From NCBI GenBank assembly GCA_022606425.2, contig JAHDVF020000903.1:496001-560000 (forward strand): a stretch of 64,000 nucleotides of DNA. Reading direction: 5' to 3'. Under the pieces are notes generated by a model. The model was given only the letters and a program-made list of their open reading frames with translations. It was not told where the DNA came from and ran no database searches. The position numbers and the translations under genes were made by a program. This DNA comes from Lepidostoma basale (lineage: Eukaryota > Arthropoda > Insecta > Trichoptera > Lepidostomatidae). Positions 20,991-31,334 of this stretch are shown here, one piece after another. The stretch's first letter is position 1; each line of letters starts with the position of its first letter.

Positions 20991-22079
20991 TTGCACAATC
21001 TAAAAGTTCAAGAGTTCATTCTCCCTTCCAAACTAAATTTTTATAAAAAATCGACTGTGTCATATCCCCAAAAATATAATAAAATATGTAATTGTACTAT
21101 ACGTAAAATAGTTTTTCACTAAAAATATCTTGTTTTTTTCTAGTTAACAGTAAATATAAGGTTAAAGAATATAAAATCATATTTTGGCACACATAATATA
21201 ATATTTTTAACTTTTTTAGCGAATTTAAATACGAGCCCTAGTAATCAGTGTTAACAAATAAACAAAGTTTTAAAGCTAAGTGACAATATGTGGTCACAAT
21301 GGTAATTCTGATAAATTCAAAGTGTGCTTCTATGTGCATCTATGCGCGTCTATGTGCGTCTTATCTAATTGTATAGTTTATATTTTACACATTTGTTTCC
21401 TAGATACAAATATTGCAATTTTGTATGTCTAAAAGTGGATAATTCTTTTCAAGTTTAACTATTGATTTTTTTCATTTCGAATGGATCACATGCGGATGTA
21501 AATTAACTTATGTGTGAAATAAATAATGTTTCATATACATTATTTTGTAAATACAAGTGGTATATTGCTGATACTTCAGTTTTTTTAAAAACATTTAATG
21601 TTATATATCATTTTATAAAGCAAAATTCAACCCAAATTTCAAAATAATAAATATTCTACCTAATGGAAAGTTATTCGTAAATGGTAAGTAATTAAAATTT
21701 CAAGATATCAAATTAAAATTGTTATAATTATTTGGATAAAAACTACAAACTTTGGTTACAAATATATAAAAGAAACACTTTATGTATGGTTCAATATTAA
21801 ACACGGGTTTGTAATTATATTACACTTACTAATTTTGTTTGTACCTTAGCTTCATCAGGGCAATGTAAAAGCTAATCTCAAGCATGACAAGCGTCAAGTA
21901 TAATTACAATTGCGTGATTAATATACGAAGTGTTTATTTTATTTATAAATGTCTCACCACAAAGTGAGTGGCTCAAATGAAAAAAATATATAAATTTTGC
22001 CATCCTTTCAAGCAAGCTTAAAATATTTTTGTAATTTATGAAAATATATTACAGGATAATAAATAAACTGAAATGGTAT
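20991..22079. other. AT-rich stretch with a possible fold-back remnant
   Basis: Mostly featureless. At about 21770-21980 GCTTCATCAGGGC (minus strand GCCCTGATGAAGC) is flanked by AT-rich partly inverted sequence, resembling half of an FB core. The second half is not convincing. Confidence 0.35.
21321..21362. repeat. Short 10-bp tandem repeat
   Basis: Four units of consensus TATGTGCRTC: AGTGTGCTTC, TATGTGCATC, TATGCGCGTC, TATGTGCGTC. A minisatellite seed with no evident role. Confidence 0.8.
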
Positions 22080-22420
22080 TAAAAGTTTCCGTTTCCATCG
22101 TGAGTGAAGAAATAGCGAGGAACAGAGCTCGGTGGGTGGTTGTGCCATCATAAAAGGACCCCCTCGGATGATATTATTTTTTGCCCCTGACCACCGGCCA
22201 CCGGAGCAAGGACGCTGTTTGTTATGGTCAAATTAAAACTTGAATTATTTATCTATAATATATAAATTATTGAATATCGTCCTGTCTCTGTCTCTTCGAA
22301 TCAGATTTAAACGTCCTGTCCCGTCCACGGCAGAGAATGAAGAAATGAAATTACGATGATTGATGGCTCAAGTTAGACGGAGAAAAAATTGGAAATGTAC
22401 CGCCGGAATCCGTTTGGAAT
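22080..22420. other. GC-richer unique island
   Basis: A locally GC-rich, non-repetitive stretch (for example around CCCCTGACCACCGGCCACCG) in AT-rich surroundings. No frame resembles a protein. Possibly conserved non-coding DNA. Confidence 0.3.
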
Positions 22421-22789
22421 GTAAATGTTTTATTATTTTTGTTAAATTTCAAATCGATTTATTGCATCGAATGAAACATACATTATATATTATGTGTTTT
22501 TTTATGGTTCCGAAAATTGTTTATTTCACATTGAATTGACAATAAACCTTGTTATATGATTTTGAATTCGTGTATAAATTCATGATTTAAAAGGTGTGTT
22601 GCAATTTATACGAGGATATAAAAGTATATGTCAGATTAAACATTACACAAAATATAAGGTTGAGGTGAAGACAGAAGGCGAACATACTTAAAAAGTGTTG
22701 AGGAACTGTTTCAAGCTGTCTACTCTCAAGTGATACGTCGGGGAAACCTGACACGGTACTGAAAGAATAAAAGTAATTATTACAACGGT

Positions 22790-23065
22790 ATTATTATGAA
22801 AGGATCATTGCGTTAGTTTGAACATATGGAACCCATGAATGAAAGAAGAATGGTTAAGAAAGTATTCGCTAACTGTGTGAATAGAGTATGGAGTCGTGGG
22901 AGACCGAGGAAAACTTGGCATGACCAGATTAATTAAATTTCAAGGGTCGGCGATGTTCGAAGCCGGAAGAATCGACGTGCGTGTATGACTCGATGTATGA
23001 ATGTGGAGAAAGATAGAGACGTGTGTCAGGATCGAGTAATGTGGCGGTCTCTTCTCTCTGTCTAA
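22790..23065 (+). pseudogene. LINE-A 3' fragment truncated before its tail
   Basis: Translation fragments follow the LINE-A C-terminus: KGSLR, a broken H-M-E segment, NERRMVKKVFANCVNRVWSR, GRPRKTWHDQIN, then a VCQDRVMWRSL-like stretch at 23030-23055. The usual CTGCCTACCC tail is absent. At about 23065 the sequence changes into LINE-B. Confidence 0.8.
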
Positions 23066-23240
23066 CATCCGAGAATGGAGAGACATCTGCTTCGAAACAT
23101 CCAAGAATGGACCGGCGTCAGTTCTGTGGGGGAGCTGTTTCGCGCCGCCCAGAACAGGGAAGCTTTCTCCCAAATGGTTGTCAACGTCGGGGGGACCCGG
23201 CAGGACACGTGAAGAAGAAGAAGAAGAAATATTTATTGAG
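23066..23240 (+). pseudogene. LINE-B: C-terminal end with GAA tail
   Basis: The frame gives RNIQEWTGVSSVGELFRAAQ and NREAFSQMVVNV, then a short GGTRQDT and stop, followed by (GAA)n at 23211-23228. It matches the LINE-B copy at 12975-13235 in frame and ending. The first 35 bases repeat the RNxREW segment in another frame. Confidence 0.8.
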
Positions 23241-23287
23241 ATTTATGAATTTTATATCTAAAAAATAAACACTTTTATTAAATAAAT

Positions 23288-23470
23288 AAATTTAATAGTC
23301 CATTGTTTTGGCCGAAACATTATGATACCTTAACATTTTAAAACTGTTAAATTAAATAACTTTGTTTTTGTATCACAATTGTATTTTATTTTACGCGACA
23401 GCTGTTTCATCAACCTATGTTGACATAATCAGGTGTTACAATAATATATCAAATATCAAATTTTCGTGAT
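23288..23470. mobile_element. FB-C fold-back, left-arm remnant
   Basis: GTCCATTGTTTTGGCCGAAA followed by ACGCGACAGCTGTTTCATCA and ATGTTGACATAATCAGGTG matches the left half of the FB-C copy at 48618-48955. The right half is missing. Confidence 0.75.
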
Positions 23471-23477
23471 TTTTCGA

Positions 23478-23610
23478 ATCTTTATGTGTATTTGTTCCTA
23501 TGTCAATTCGAATCATTTCTTTGATATAATTTTGAAGTTCTTGCTGAAATTGAGTTAGGTACTGTAGTCAAGCCGTCCGAATATCATCCATTTGGTTTTG
23601 CTGTCATCCA
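23478..23610 (+). mobile_element. SINE-L, diverged 5' fragment
   Basis: TTGTTCCTATGTCAATTCGA, a following ATAATTTTGAAGTTCTTGCT and CATCCATGTCAATATTAAG align with the 5' half of the SINE-L copies at 12.3 and 40.3 kb. The LINE-A tail is absent. Confidence 0.6.
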
Positions 23611-24615
23611 TGTCAATATTAAGTCCTAGAAACCTTGGAACTTTTTTACGCTTTATAAACGTGGTATTTTTAAACTACAAGATTCAACAAGAATCTACAA
23701 GCCAAGAGCCAAGCATTGCATATTCATTTTTTTAAATGTCCCCCTTTTGCTTATTTCATCCTTCCATAACAGTGCAATACATGACCGGCAACGCTGATGA
23801 CGAAGATAATGTGATAAAAAAATACATATTGATCTGCAGATCTGACATTCCTCTTGCACGTTCGATAACGATCCGCCATTATTCCTGATTTATTAAGGCC
23901 TCTCATTTAACGTGACTTGAACAATATGATTAAATACTGTCATGGCATAAAAGGCTCATTATATACAATATGTATTTTTACTTCGTTGTCAGCCAGTTCA
24001 ATTTGTATATGTTTTTAATTAGTGTTGAAATGCTGCAATAACAAAGTTGACGAAGAACATTACGAACATGCATTTAATGTATATTATTATCATATATATT
24101 TTTATCTTTGAATGTATTAACAGGAATTATTTTTTTAATTCCCTTACTTAATTGGAAACGTTGTACGCAAAATAATTATTATTATTACTTTGTTTCTCTA
24201 CAGAAATTCTTCAACATCAAATGGGTGCGGACAGTTGTCACTTGTTTGCATTCTTAAACAGTTGGGAATTTTAATTTTAAACTTTTTTAATTAGGCAAAC
24301 AATCGACGAATAAAAATAAAAAACATTTAATTATGGAAGTTTTTTTTTTGGTACTAAAACAAATAAAATTATTATTTGGTAGCTAAGCACTTTTCAAATT
24401 TTATATTCGGTATATAATTGATAAGAATACTATTCGGTTTCCGTATTTACATGATATGGTTTTGGTTGCCATTCTAAATAAAATTAATTGTTCTAAAAAT
24501 GATGTAATACTTCTGAAAAACCGCTCGAAGTGTCGCCGTGATTTGGTTTTTGAGCAGATGAAATTAGGAAACAATAAAGAAATCAAAGCTACATTTTACA
24601 TTTTCAAATAAAACA
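23611..24615. other. AT-rich unassigned sequence
   Basis: No recognisable genes or repeat ends. The short minus-strand frame at 24401-24586 has no similarity I recognise. Confidence 0.4.
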
Positions 24616-24620
24616 AATAA

Positions 24621-24850
24621 TTATTTATTGATTCTTGAGCAGTAATGTAAAACTCCGTATTCAATAATTAATACAAATCGAGACAACCGTTTACTACGGG
24701 ATATATTTTGTTTTATGGGAATGACGTGTTTGGCTTTGCTGAGGCATTATTAAATGTTTTTAACAATTTATTATGCTTTAACATTGCGAAACATGTCATT
24801 CCTATTAAATATGATGAATTTCTAGAAAACAAACGTTTTCAACCGTATTA
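24621..24850. mobile_element. Fold-back element FB-A
   Basis: The inverse outer end (AGTAATGTAAAACTCCGTAT) opens the element. Left inner arm ATGGGAATGACGTGTTTGGC and right inner arm GCGAAACATGTCATTCCTAT are inverted. It closes with AACGTTTTCAACCGTATTA. Moderately diverged. Confidence 0.8.
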
Positions 24851-24978
24851 AAAACATGATTTTTATTATTAGGATATACCAACGATGTTTAAAATGATGA
24901 TATAATTAACCAAACAAGGGAAAGAGAAAAAATATATCATGATTTAGTATATTGACCAGCAAGGATAAAAAATGTCAT

Positions 24979-25193
24979 AATTAATACTAATTAAAACATC
25001 TGTTTTTTAGAAGTTTTATTTTAATTTATGGGAATGACATGTTTCCCTCTTCTAAGGATTTCTAAGATGTTTCGTATCACATTTCACAATGCCTATGAAA
25101 AACTAAAATAAATTTTCTTGAAAACAAACGCCTTTTTCGTATTTATTATTTAACATGGAGTTTTACATCATTGTTCAAGAATCAATAAATAAT
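24979..25193. mobile_element. Fold-back element FB-A, collapsed centre
   Basis: The left arm GAAGTTTTATTTTAATTTAT with GGGAATGACATGTTTCCCTC is followed by a disturbed centre. The outer right end is AACATGGAGTTTTACATCAT with TGTTCAAGAATCAATAAATA. It lies 130 bases after the previous FB-A copy. Confidence 0.8.
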
Positions 25194-25439
25194 GAATTTC
25201 ATGTAAAAAAATATATTGTAGGCCACTGGATTTACTGTATATATAAAATTAATACTTGTTTTAGCTGATCATATTACCGTTTGCATTGCACGTCCTTTAT
25301 AAAATAAATGAAGCTAAGTTATTTACGTCAATCAGTAAGTCTCGATGAAATCTCTCGTACAATATAATGATTCCGTCACTTGTGTACACGTTGCCATCGC
25401 TTATTCTGAAATGAAATGCCGCAATAAATCCGTTGTTCT

Positions 25440-26130
25440 TTTTAAATCGTCTACTCTGCTCCCCGACCTACAAAGTAACAGTTTATAGCGAAATGTAAAG
25501 CTTCGCCAATGCGAGAGAAAATCCACTTTGCGCGCTAAGGTAAGGTATATTTATCGCTTTAATCGTTTTTTATAATATAAATTACAGCGCTGCCGGCAGT
25601 TAAGGTGCACCCGAAGATGAATGCAATGCTAAAATTTTGTAAGAATTTATGTACCAATTAAGAGTTTTCTTAAAGGGAAGTAGTAATCTCGTATTATTGG
25701 AGCATCGCGTCTGATGTGTCACGCCCGAGACTTATCAATACCTAGAGGAGAACGGAGCGGAGAAGCAATAAAGGACGCTCTCCGTTCCTAGACGCAATTC
25801 CGCTGTAAAGCTTTTGTGATCGATTAAAGCTCCATCGACGCTGGTCGCCGCTGCGAAATTAAAACGAGGTGATTTTTCTAAATAAATAAAAATCAACACC
25901 CACCCACGCCGGGGGAACAAATCGTACGGCCATGTTTCCCGTGATGAACAAACCCCGACTGAATTTAAATTAGCGCTCGAAAAGCAATAATCATTATAAA
26001 TGAACGTCGCGGATTACTACCGATCGCTGCTATTCCGGAGGAGCTTTAAGCACAACACGCGACGAGTCGAGCTTTATTAAATTTTAGATTCGACTCGAGC
26101 GCCGTACATTAAACTACCCTGTAATGCGAC
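25440..26130. other. GC-richer unique island
   Basis: A roughly 700-base block with higher GC, no match to any repeat family in the window and no recognisable protein, although it has several short open frames. Includes the palindromic pair GACGAGTCGAGC / GATTCGACTCGAGC near 26060-26100. This is the longest such island here and a reasonable candidate for conserved non-coding DNA. Confidence 0.35.
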
Positions 26131-26315
26131 ACACCTACAGACTTATGCTTGTATCATACACTTGATTTTAAATACAAAGTAGATTTGCATTTTGCATCTA
26201 AGCGTATTCGATCGTAAACATTTTTTTCTTATGATATTTATGATGTTGACAAATATTAGATTTAAAAACATACATCACTAAAAACAGCGGAATAATCACT
26301 TGAAATATACTGAAA

Positions 26316-26449
26316 AAACTGTCTGGTACAAAATTTTCCTACAATATATATATATTTTTTTCAATACAAATTTGTCATAGGGAGTAAAATAGACCAATGT
26401 GTATTGAAAAAATATATATATTGTATGAAAATTTTGTACCAGACAGTTT
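26316..26449. mobile_element. Short palindromic MITE-like element
   Basis: Arms of about 50 bases, AAACTGTCTGGTACAAAATT through an AT-alternating stretch on the left and the inverse on the right, are separated by about 30 bases. Only a few mismatches are seen. No other copy was noticed in the window. The structure suggests a MITE or a simple fold-back. Confidence 0.65.
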
Positions 26450-26562
26450 GTTGTCCGTCCTGTAAAGTTGAGGTTACTGGATGTGTGCTACTTCGGAAAA
26501 ACACGATTCAAATATACATTTCGAAGATTCAATCAACCAACAGTCGTTATTCAGGCGTATGC

Positions 26563-26623
26563 TTTCAACTAATATATAGTAACTAGAGATAGCCAATCTA
26601 TAGTTACTGTATATTAGTTGAAA
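26563..26623. repeat. Hairpin-forming inverted repeat
   Basis: TTTCAACTAATATATAGTAA on the left and TTACTGTATATTAGTTGAAA on the right form a stem of about 25 bp around a short loop. It lies 115 bases after the 26316-26449 palindrome, and the two arms share no sequence with it. Confidence 0.7.
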
Positions 26624-26869
26624 CCAATATTGTTTTTTGTCAACTAAGGAAAATTGAAAATTGAAAATTTTGTCAACTAAGTAATCGCACTCAAAAATAT
26701 GTAATCGCGGAAGAAACAGAAAAGAAGATTATTTTAGCATTTTGGCAAATAAGAAAAGTCAGTGGTCACTCCAAAAATCTCCTTCCGTCCAAAGGGTGGC
26801 GTCCGGAGAATTTGTTTGTATCGGATGTTTAGAAGATTCGATAATAAATCAGGGTGTCCGAAACATTAA

Positions 26870-27000
26870 TTCAAATCAAATTAGGGTTCAGTAATCCCCA
26901 GCGTCAGTGCGGGGCTGCGAGTCATCCGTCTGCTGGGGCCGGGGGCGCTAATCGCCCCGGCCCGGGGGGCGGAGCGCCATTAACCAACAGAACTTCTCCT
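26870..27000. other. Very GC-rich unique patch
   Basis: The most GC-rich stretch of the window (for example GGGGCCGGGGGCGCTAATCG). It contains self-complementary runs of C and G around CGCTAATCGCC. No coding similarity. Possibly a regulatory block or an old GC-rich element. Confidence 0.35.
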
Positions 27001-27589
27001 TATACCACGCTTTACTAACCTTAACAATCTCACCTAAAACTCATAGCCAAGACTTGAATCACGGGAACCGTATATTTTTAAATCAATGTTCACTGGTTGT
27101 TTCGGTCGTGTCTGCTTTGCCGCATTCTGGTTTTGTTGAATCTGGCTCTTAGGCCTCCGATAACATCCCGTCTCGGGTTATCTCTGCCGTGAACAAATCG
27201 GTATAAGCCTTTAAAGAAGGAAACTTCCTTAGGCGGATATTTAATTTGTTTCCCGCTAACAGCTGAAACAAATCGATCACTTAATACATTGTTTCTTTTC
27301 CATTGCACTATTAATCATTGTTGCAAGGCAAGAATTTATGTGAATCTGGTAACATGGCATCTACTTTACTTCTAGATATCATTAAAACTCACGTATCTTT
27401 CCAAGTGAACCACCAAAAATAAAAATAAATAAAAATCATATCTAGCATTTACCTAAAAAAGCAATCTTTCGTCGTCGATTAATGGACTACTTTTTTATTT
27501 ATTGTTATTAATAGCCTTTTAAAACTTTGAATACTACCTAAGCGAGAAGTTATAAGAGTACACGTTTTTCGGCAGGTCAATTTTATAAT
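27001..27589. other. Unassigned sequence
   Basis: A minus-strand open frame at 27090-27308 has no recognisable similarity. Otherwise AT-rich without repeat ends. Confidence 0.35.
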
Positions 27590-27955
27590 ACTTGTTGCAA
27601 CCCGTGAAATATTTATGGAAGAAAATATTTTCTACCCTTTAAAAACCTGGTTCACTGTACAATCGTAATAAGTAATAAACTTTAATTTTCAATGTCAATC
27701 TATTTTTTCACACACATTAACAATTTCATAATTAACACCGAATTGTTCCGCAATACTAAGAAGCAACAATAATCAAAACAAACTTTAAAATAACCAAGAA
27801 ACGTTCTTGGACATGCGCATCGTGTGCATTTCGAATTACTTTCAGGGAGAATCGAATTCCTCTCTCACCCTTTTTAATTTAAAATATTCTCGTGTTCTTT
27901 CCTGATGACATTTGGGTTTTGGCCTATTTATAAAAATTTTGCGAGCGTATAGCAT
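27590..27955. repeat. Interspersed repeat W, copy 2
   Basis: It starts CTTGTTGCAACCCGTGAAAT with TTTCTACCCTTTAAAAACCT and GGTTCACTGTACAATCGTAA. It then continues through ACATGCGCATCGTGTGCATT to the TTTCCTGATGACATTTGGGT end. It aligns with copies at 14.8 and 43.3 kb over about 350 bases. Non-coding. Confidence 0.8.
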
Positions 27956-27999
27956 AAATTGTGAACTTCGTTTAACAACAAAAAACCATCACGCAGTTT

Positions 28000-28118
28000 C
28001 CCTGAAAGAGTAGGCAGAGAGAATAAACTGCCACACTACTCTATCCTGACACACCTCTCTATATTCCTCCACATCCATACACACACGTCGATTTTTCCGA
28101 AATTCCTAATTCTTCCTA
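28000..28118 (-). mobile_element. LINE-A 3' end
   Basis: On the minus strand: ACACGTCG-type sequence, TGTCAGGATAGAGTAGTGTG, GTTTATTCTCTCTGCCTACT, then a diverged TTTCAGGGAAACTGCGTGATGG end. Five-prime truncated to about 115 bases. The microsatellite tail is reduced. Confidence 0.8.
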
Positions 28119-28616
28119 ATTCGAAATTATTAATACACAATTCTTCGTTTATTAGATTAAAAATTTGCTACCTAACTAAACTAACTTAATTTAATCAACA
28201 TTTCTCGGTCACCAGATTGTACAATACTCTATTACACTCTCTGAGTCTGTCCACAGAAAAACTCTTAGTAATTATTTTGTGATAAATAACTGGACATCCA
28301 GAAATCTTTATCAGCCATGGTTGGTTCACTGATGGACATAGGCGTCCCTCAGGGTTTTCTTTTGACCTCCATAAATCCGACGAAAAATTAAAATAAGGGA
28401 TATAAGTATAATTAATATATATTTATTATACAATTTTTATTCTACATTCATCCAATTCACCGATTTCCAGAATGCTCAAATATTATTTGGACTTTCGTTG
28501 TAAATTGATATTTAAGTGGAAAATAAACAACGTTATTTTCAATGTCAAAGTGTAATTAATTAAGAATTTAAATATGTGGTTGAATAACATTCAACATTTA
28601 ATTGGTCCTATGGGAC
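28119..28616. other. AT-rich unassigned sequence
   Basis: No recognisable content. Confidence 0.4.
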
Positions 28617-28740
28617 GATTTCAATCCTGGTCACGACCCGGTTCTTTCTTCACAATAATGAGCTTTTATTTCTGCTCACATTGCATATTTGGATGAAATA
28701 GATTTACATTAAAATCCTTTGTGAATCTCTTTTTTAATTT
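28617..28740 (+). mobile_element. SINE-2, 5'-truncated copy
   Basis: CCTGGTCACGACCCGGTTCT and TTCTTCACAATAATGAGCTT followed by TTTCTGCTCACATTG match SINE-2 copies at 50.1 and 60.5 kb downstream of their B box. The tRNA-like head is lost. Confidence 0.75.
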
Positions 28741-28778
28741 AACAAGTAAAAATCTAGCAAGTCAAATCAACTATGCAA

Positions 28779-28972
28779 ATTAATACGAATAAAAACATAT
28801 GTTTTATAGAAGTTCTATTATATTGTATGGGAATGACATATTTCGCCTTGCTAAGGGATTATCAAATGTCTACAGATCAAAGACATTTAATAATGCTTTA
28901 GCGACACAGTTTTTGATTCGAACTAATTATTTTATATGGAGTTTTAAGTCATTTATCAAGAAACAATTAATG
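28779..28972. mobile_element. Fold-back element FB-A
   Basis: Left arm AATTAATACGAATAAAAACA, inner GGGAATGACATATTTCGCCT, a centre with ACATTTAATAATGCTTTAGC, and outer right end ATATGGAGTTTTAAGTCATT with AAGAAACAATTAATGA. The right inner arm is largely deleted. Confidence 0.8.
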
Positions 28973-28987
28973 ACGATTTTTTCATGA

Positions 28988-29221
28988 ATTTAAATACTGT
29001 TTTATTCACTTTCGAGCTAACTTTTCTCCACATGTTCCGAAGGCTTTACACCTACATTATCTAGAGAACGACATAAACACATTTATTGTTCTATAATTCA
29101 GTTTATATTGTTCTCACGACGATGAAGGTGTAAAGCCTTCCAAACATGTTCACAAAAATAAACTCAGTGAAAAACAGTGTTTTAATCCATAAAATTCCAC
29201 GGTATAAACGCCTTAAGTTTA
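28988..29221. mobile_element. Fold-back element FB-F, best-preserved copy
   Basis: Inverted arms: CACATGTTCCGAAGGCTTTA with CACCTACATTATCTAGAGAA on the left and TTCTCACGACGATGAAGGTG with TAAAGCCTTCCAAACATGTT on the right. Outside them lie TACTGTTTTATTCACTTTCG and its counterpart AACAGTGTTTTAATCC. The flank CGCCTTAAGTTTATC is the inverse of the sequence opening the copies at 18.4 and 53.8 kb. The core has a GAAGG/CCTTC hairpin followed by CAAACATG. Confidence 0.8.
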
Positions 29222-29884
29222 TCTAAAATTAAAAATAAAGAAAGAGTAAATATTTAATATTTTTTACTGTGTATTATAAAAACAGTTTAGAAAAACACCA
29301 CCCAAAAGAAAACACAGTTTAGTAAGAATACATGCAATTTTTTTAAGCTTAATTCGAAGATGTTATTTCTTCATTCAGGAAACAACATAATCTGTTTAAC
29401 GAGTATATAAAAATCATGATTTCGGAACTCCACATTGTTATCGTCTAAAGCTTATCAAAAATCTTATTAAACATGTCATCCGAAGTGTAAGTAGGAACAC
29501 ATTCATATTCTGCGAGGATATGTATTTAAAGACGGAAACAAACGTAACGAAGAATGGCACAGGTAACCAAAATCTAAATTAATAATTTACACCGTTTTGC
29601 TTCGCATTCGTGCTTATTGTCCGGCACGCATGCCACCGCGTGAAGTTATGCGCGGCGTATTGTCCCCTTGGAGCTGCGCACTGCGAACATTGTAAAAATA
29701 ATATTTTTTACAAATAAAAATTTTCATATATGGAACCGAAACGAAGGGACAACATTTTTCCACGCTATGGAAGAATAAGACGATTTGCCGAAATATTGAA
29801 TTCAAAGTGCTCATTACTCGTGTGTGGGCAAACCTGCTCATTATTAAATAGTCATTTGTATGCGAAAACTGTATAACTATTATA
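29222..29884. other. Unassigned sequence
   Basis: AT-rich with a GC-richer patch at 29600-29680. The open frame across it resembles nothing known. Confidence 0.4.
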
Positions 29885-30010
29885 ACTAACCATCACACCG
29901 TCTTACTTAAGGGGTAGGCAGAAATAATGAACCTCCATATTGTTATTTCTTGACATACTTCTCTTGCTTCCTTAACATTCATACATCGTGTCATACACGC
30001 ACGTCAATTT
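29885..30010 (-). mobile_element. LINE-A 3' end
   Basis: Minus strand: a short run of LINE-A including GTGTATGACACGATGTATGA, AAGGAAGCAAGAGAAGTATG, GTTCATTATTTCTGCCTACC and the end GACGGTGTGATGGTTAGTTA. A 5'-truncated copy next to the TTAA MITE. Confidence 0.82.
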
Positions 30011-30043
30011 CGTGTGTGTGCATATTATATTTCATTTATTTAT

Positions 30044-30369
30044 TTAACCGCCCTACCTTTGAGTTATTTTCCGAGTAACGTGCAAAAAATGCAGGGTTTT
30101 TATAAATGAAATTTAATTATATATTAATTTTATTTTTTTAAATTACGAAACGTCAAATACTCGGCCGCAAACTTCGCATGCCCCTTGTAAAACTACCATA
30201 TTTATGAAGACTTGTATTCGAGTGTTGTTGGCACAAGCGCGTATCCCTAACAGTTTGTACATTTTAGGTACATTACTTTTTCTCAAGCGCGTACGTGATA
30301 CGGGATAGCGCAGAATGGTACAGTCACAGTGAACGTATCACGTACGTTCAAATACGTAGGGTGATTTAA
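30044..30369. mobile_element. TTAA-flanked MITE, uninterrupted copy (empty site of mariner)
   Basis: This is the reverse-complement paralogue of the MITE at 6199-7807, with TTAA at both edges and ends CCGCCCTACC and (inverted) TCACCCTACG. Where the other copy holds the mariner, this one reads AAAATAAAATTAATATATAA on its minus strand with a single TA. Internal landmarks such as CAAGCGCGTACGTGATACGG and CTCGGCCGCA are shared. Non-coding. Confidence 0.88.
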
Positions 30370-30604
30370 TATATCCAAAATATTACAGAATTATTTTCCA
30401 AGTTGGAGATACACAATAATAAGTAAAACATAATAAAATAATAAAAATATCGAGAAACGTAAGATGCATGACAAATTAATAAAATGAATATACAATTACA
30501 ATAAAGACAGTGCTTCCCTCAGGTGAGCTATACTATCACGAAATACGTCAAACTTCGCGGTGATACGATTTAGCAAAGATATTGCTCTACCTACCGGCAT
30601 AACC

Positions 30605-30675
30605 GGCAAATGTTTGTGTGTTCGTGTGTGTGTGCATGTGTGTATTTGTGCGTGCGTGTAAATGTGTGCTTGTAT
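30605..30675. repeat. TG-rich simple repeat
   Basis: An imperfect (TG)n run interrupted by TTCG, CATG, TATT and CGTG steps. The open frames that cross it on both strands are artefacts of the repeat. Confidence 0.85.
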
Positions 30676-30734
30676 ATTTATATATAGAAAACAAACCACA
30701 GTATGTTTTGTTTCCTTCTTATTCTTTTATTTGG

Positions 30735-30895
30735 CTTTACAGTCCTGGGTGGACCTCGGCCGCCTCCAAAAAGTTACTCCAGCCGACCCTATACTTAAAC
30801 CTGGATTTCCAGGTGGACAATTCTAGGTCCTTCAGAACACCGTCCAGCCAAAGAAGCCACGGTCTTCCCTAACTGCGTCTTCCCCTGGTCTTGTA
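30735..30895 (-). pseudogene. LINE-F: C-terminal LINE remnant
   Basis: The reverse complement reads, in one frame, TRGRR, a stop, GRPWLLWLDGVLKDLELSTW, KSRFKYRVGWSNFLEAAEVH, PGL and a stop. The GRPxxxWLDGVxxDL, then W, then FLEAAExHPGL layout is typical of insect LINE C-termini. One internal stop. No other copy was seen here. Confidence 0.75.
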
Positions 30896-30956
30896 AATGT
30901 TAAGTGTTATTTTACACATTTTAATTTTAAATAATTACACTAATTACTACGAGTAT

Positions 30957-31055
30957 TTTCTATTACTGGTCAAACCAGTCGCTATCGCAATAAATACAAG
31001 AGTGGAACTAGATACTATCAAAACACAGTTTTATTTAATTACTATTCAATAAGAT
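30957..31055. mobile_element. FB-E fold-back, one-arm remnant
   Basis: GTCAAACCAGTCGCTATCGC followed by AATAAATACAAGAGTGGAAC and CAGTTTTATTTAATTACTAT corresponds to the right arm of the FB-E copy at 33480-33681. The first arm and hairpin core are lost. Confidence 0.65.
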
Positions 31056-31123
31056 TGTTTGGAAACATGGAAATTATGAATAAAGAAAGATCTGTAAATA
31101 ATGTATACACATTATAATGTAAA

Positions 31124-31331
31124 CAAATAAAATTTGGATAAAAAAATTCTTTACTATTGTATATTTAGTGTGCTTCCACTTGTATTTATCGTCGACCGGT
31201 TTCGGCAGCTTACTGCCATCTTCACCAGAAAATCCGAGAAAGATCCGAGATCCGAAACCGGTCGACGATAAAAACAAGTGGAAGCACACTACATATACAA
31301 TAATAAAGAAATTTTGTATCAAAATTTATTT
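31124..31331. mobile_element. Fold-back element FB-D, near-perfect palindrome
   Basis: Arms of about 75 bases: TTTAGTGTGCTTCCACTTGT, TATTTATCGTCGACCGGTTT on the left and the inverse AAACCGGTCGACGATAAAAA, CAAGTGGAAGCACACTACAT on the right. On the minus strand the left half gives GTGAAGA-T-GGCAG-TAAG-CTGCC-GAAAC. A related, more decayed copy is at 47995-48155. Confidence 0.88.
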
Positions 31332-31334
31332 GTA

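Noticed and set aside
30605..30675. Coding sequence across the TG-rich run
   Set aside because: The open frames on both strands are artefacts of a dinucleotide repeat.
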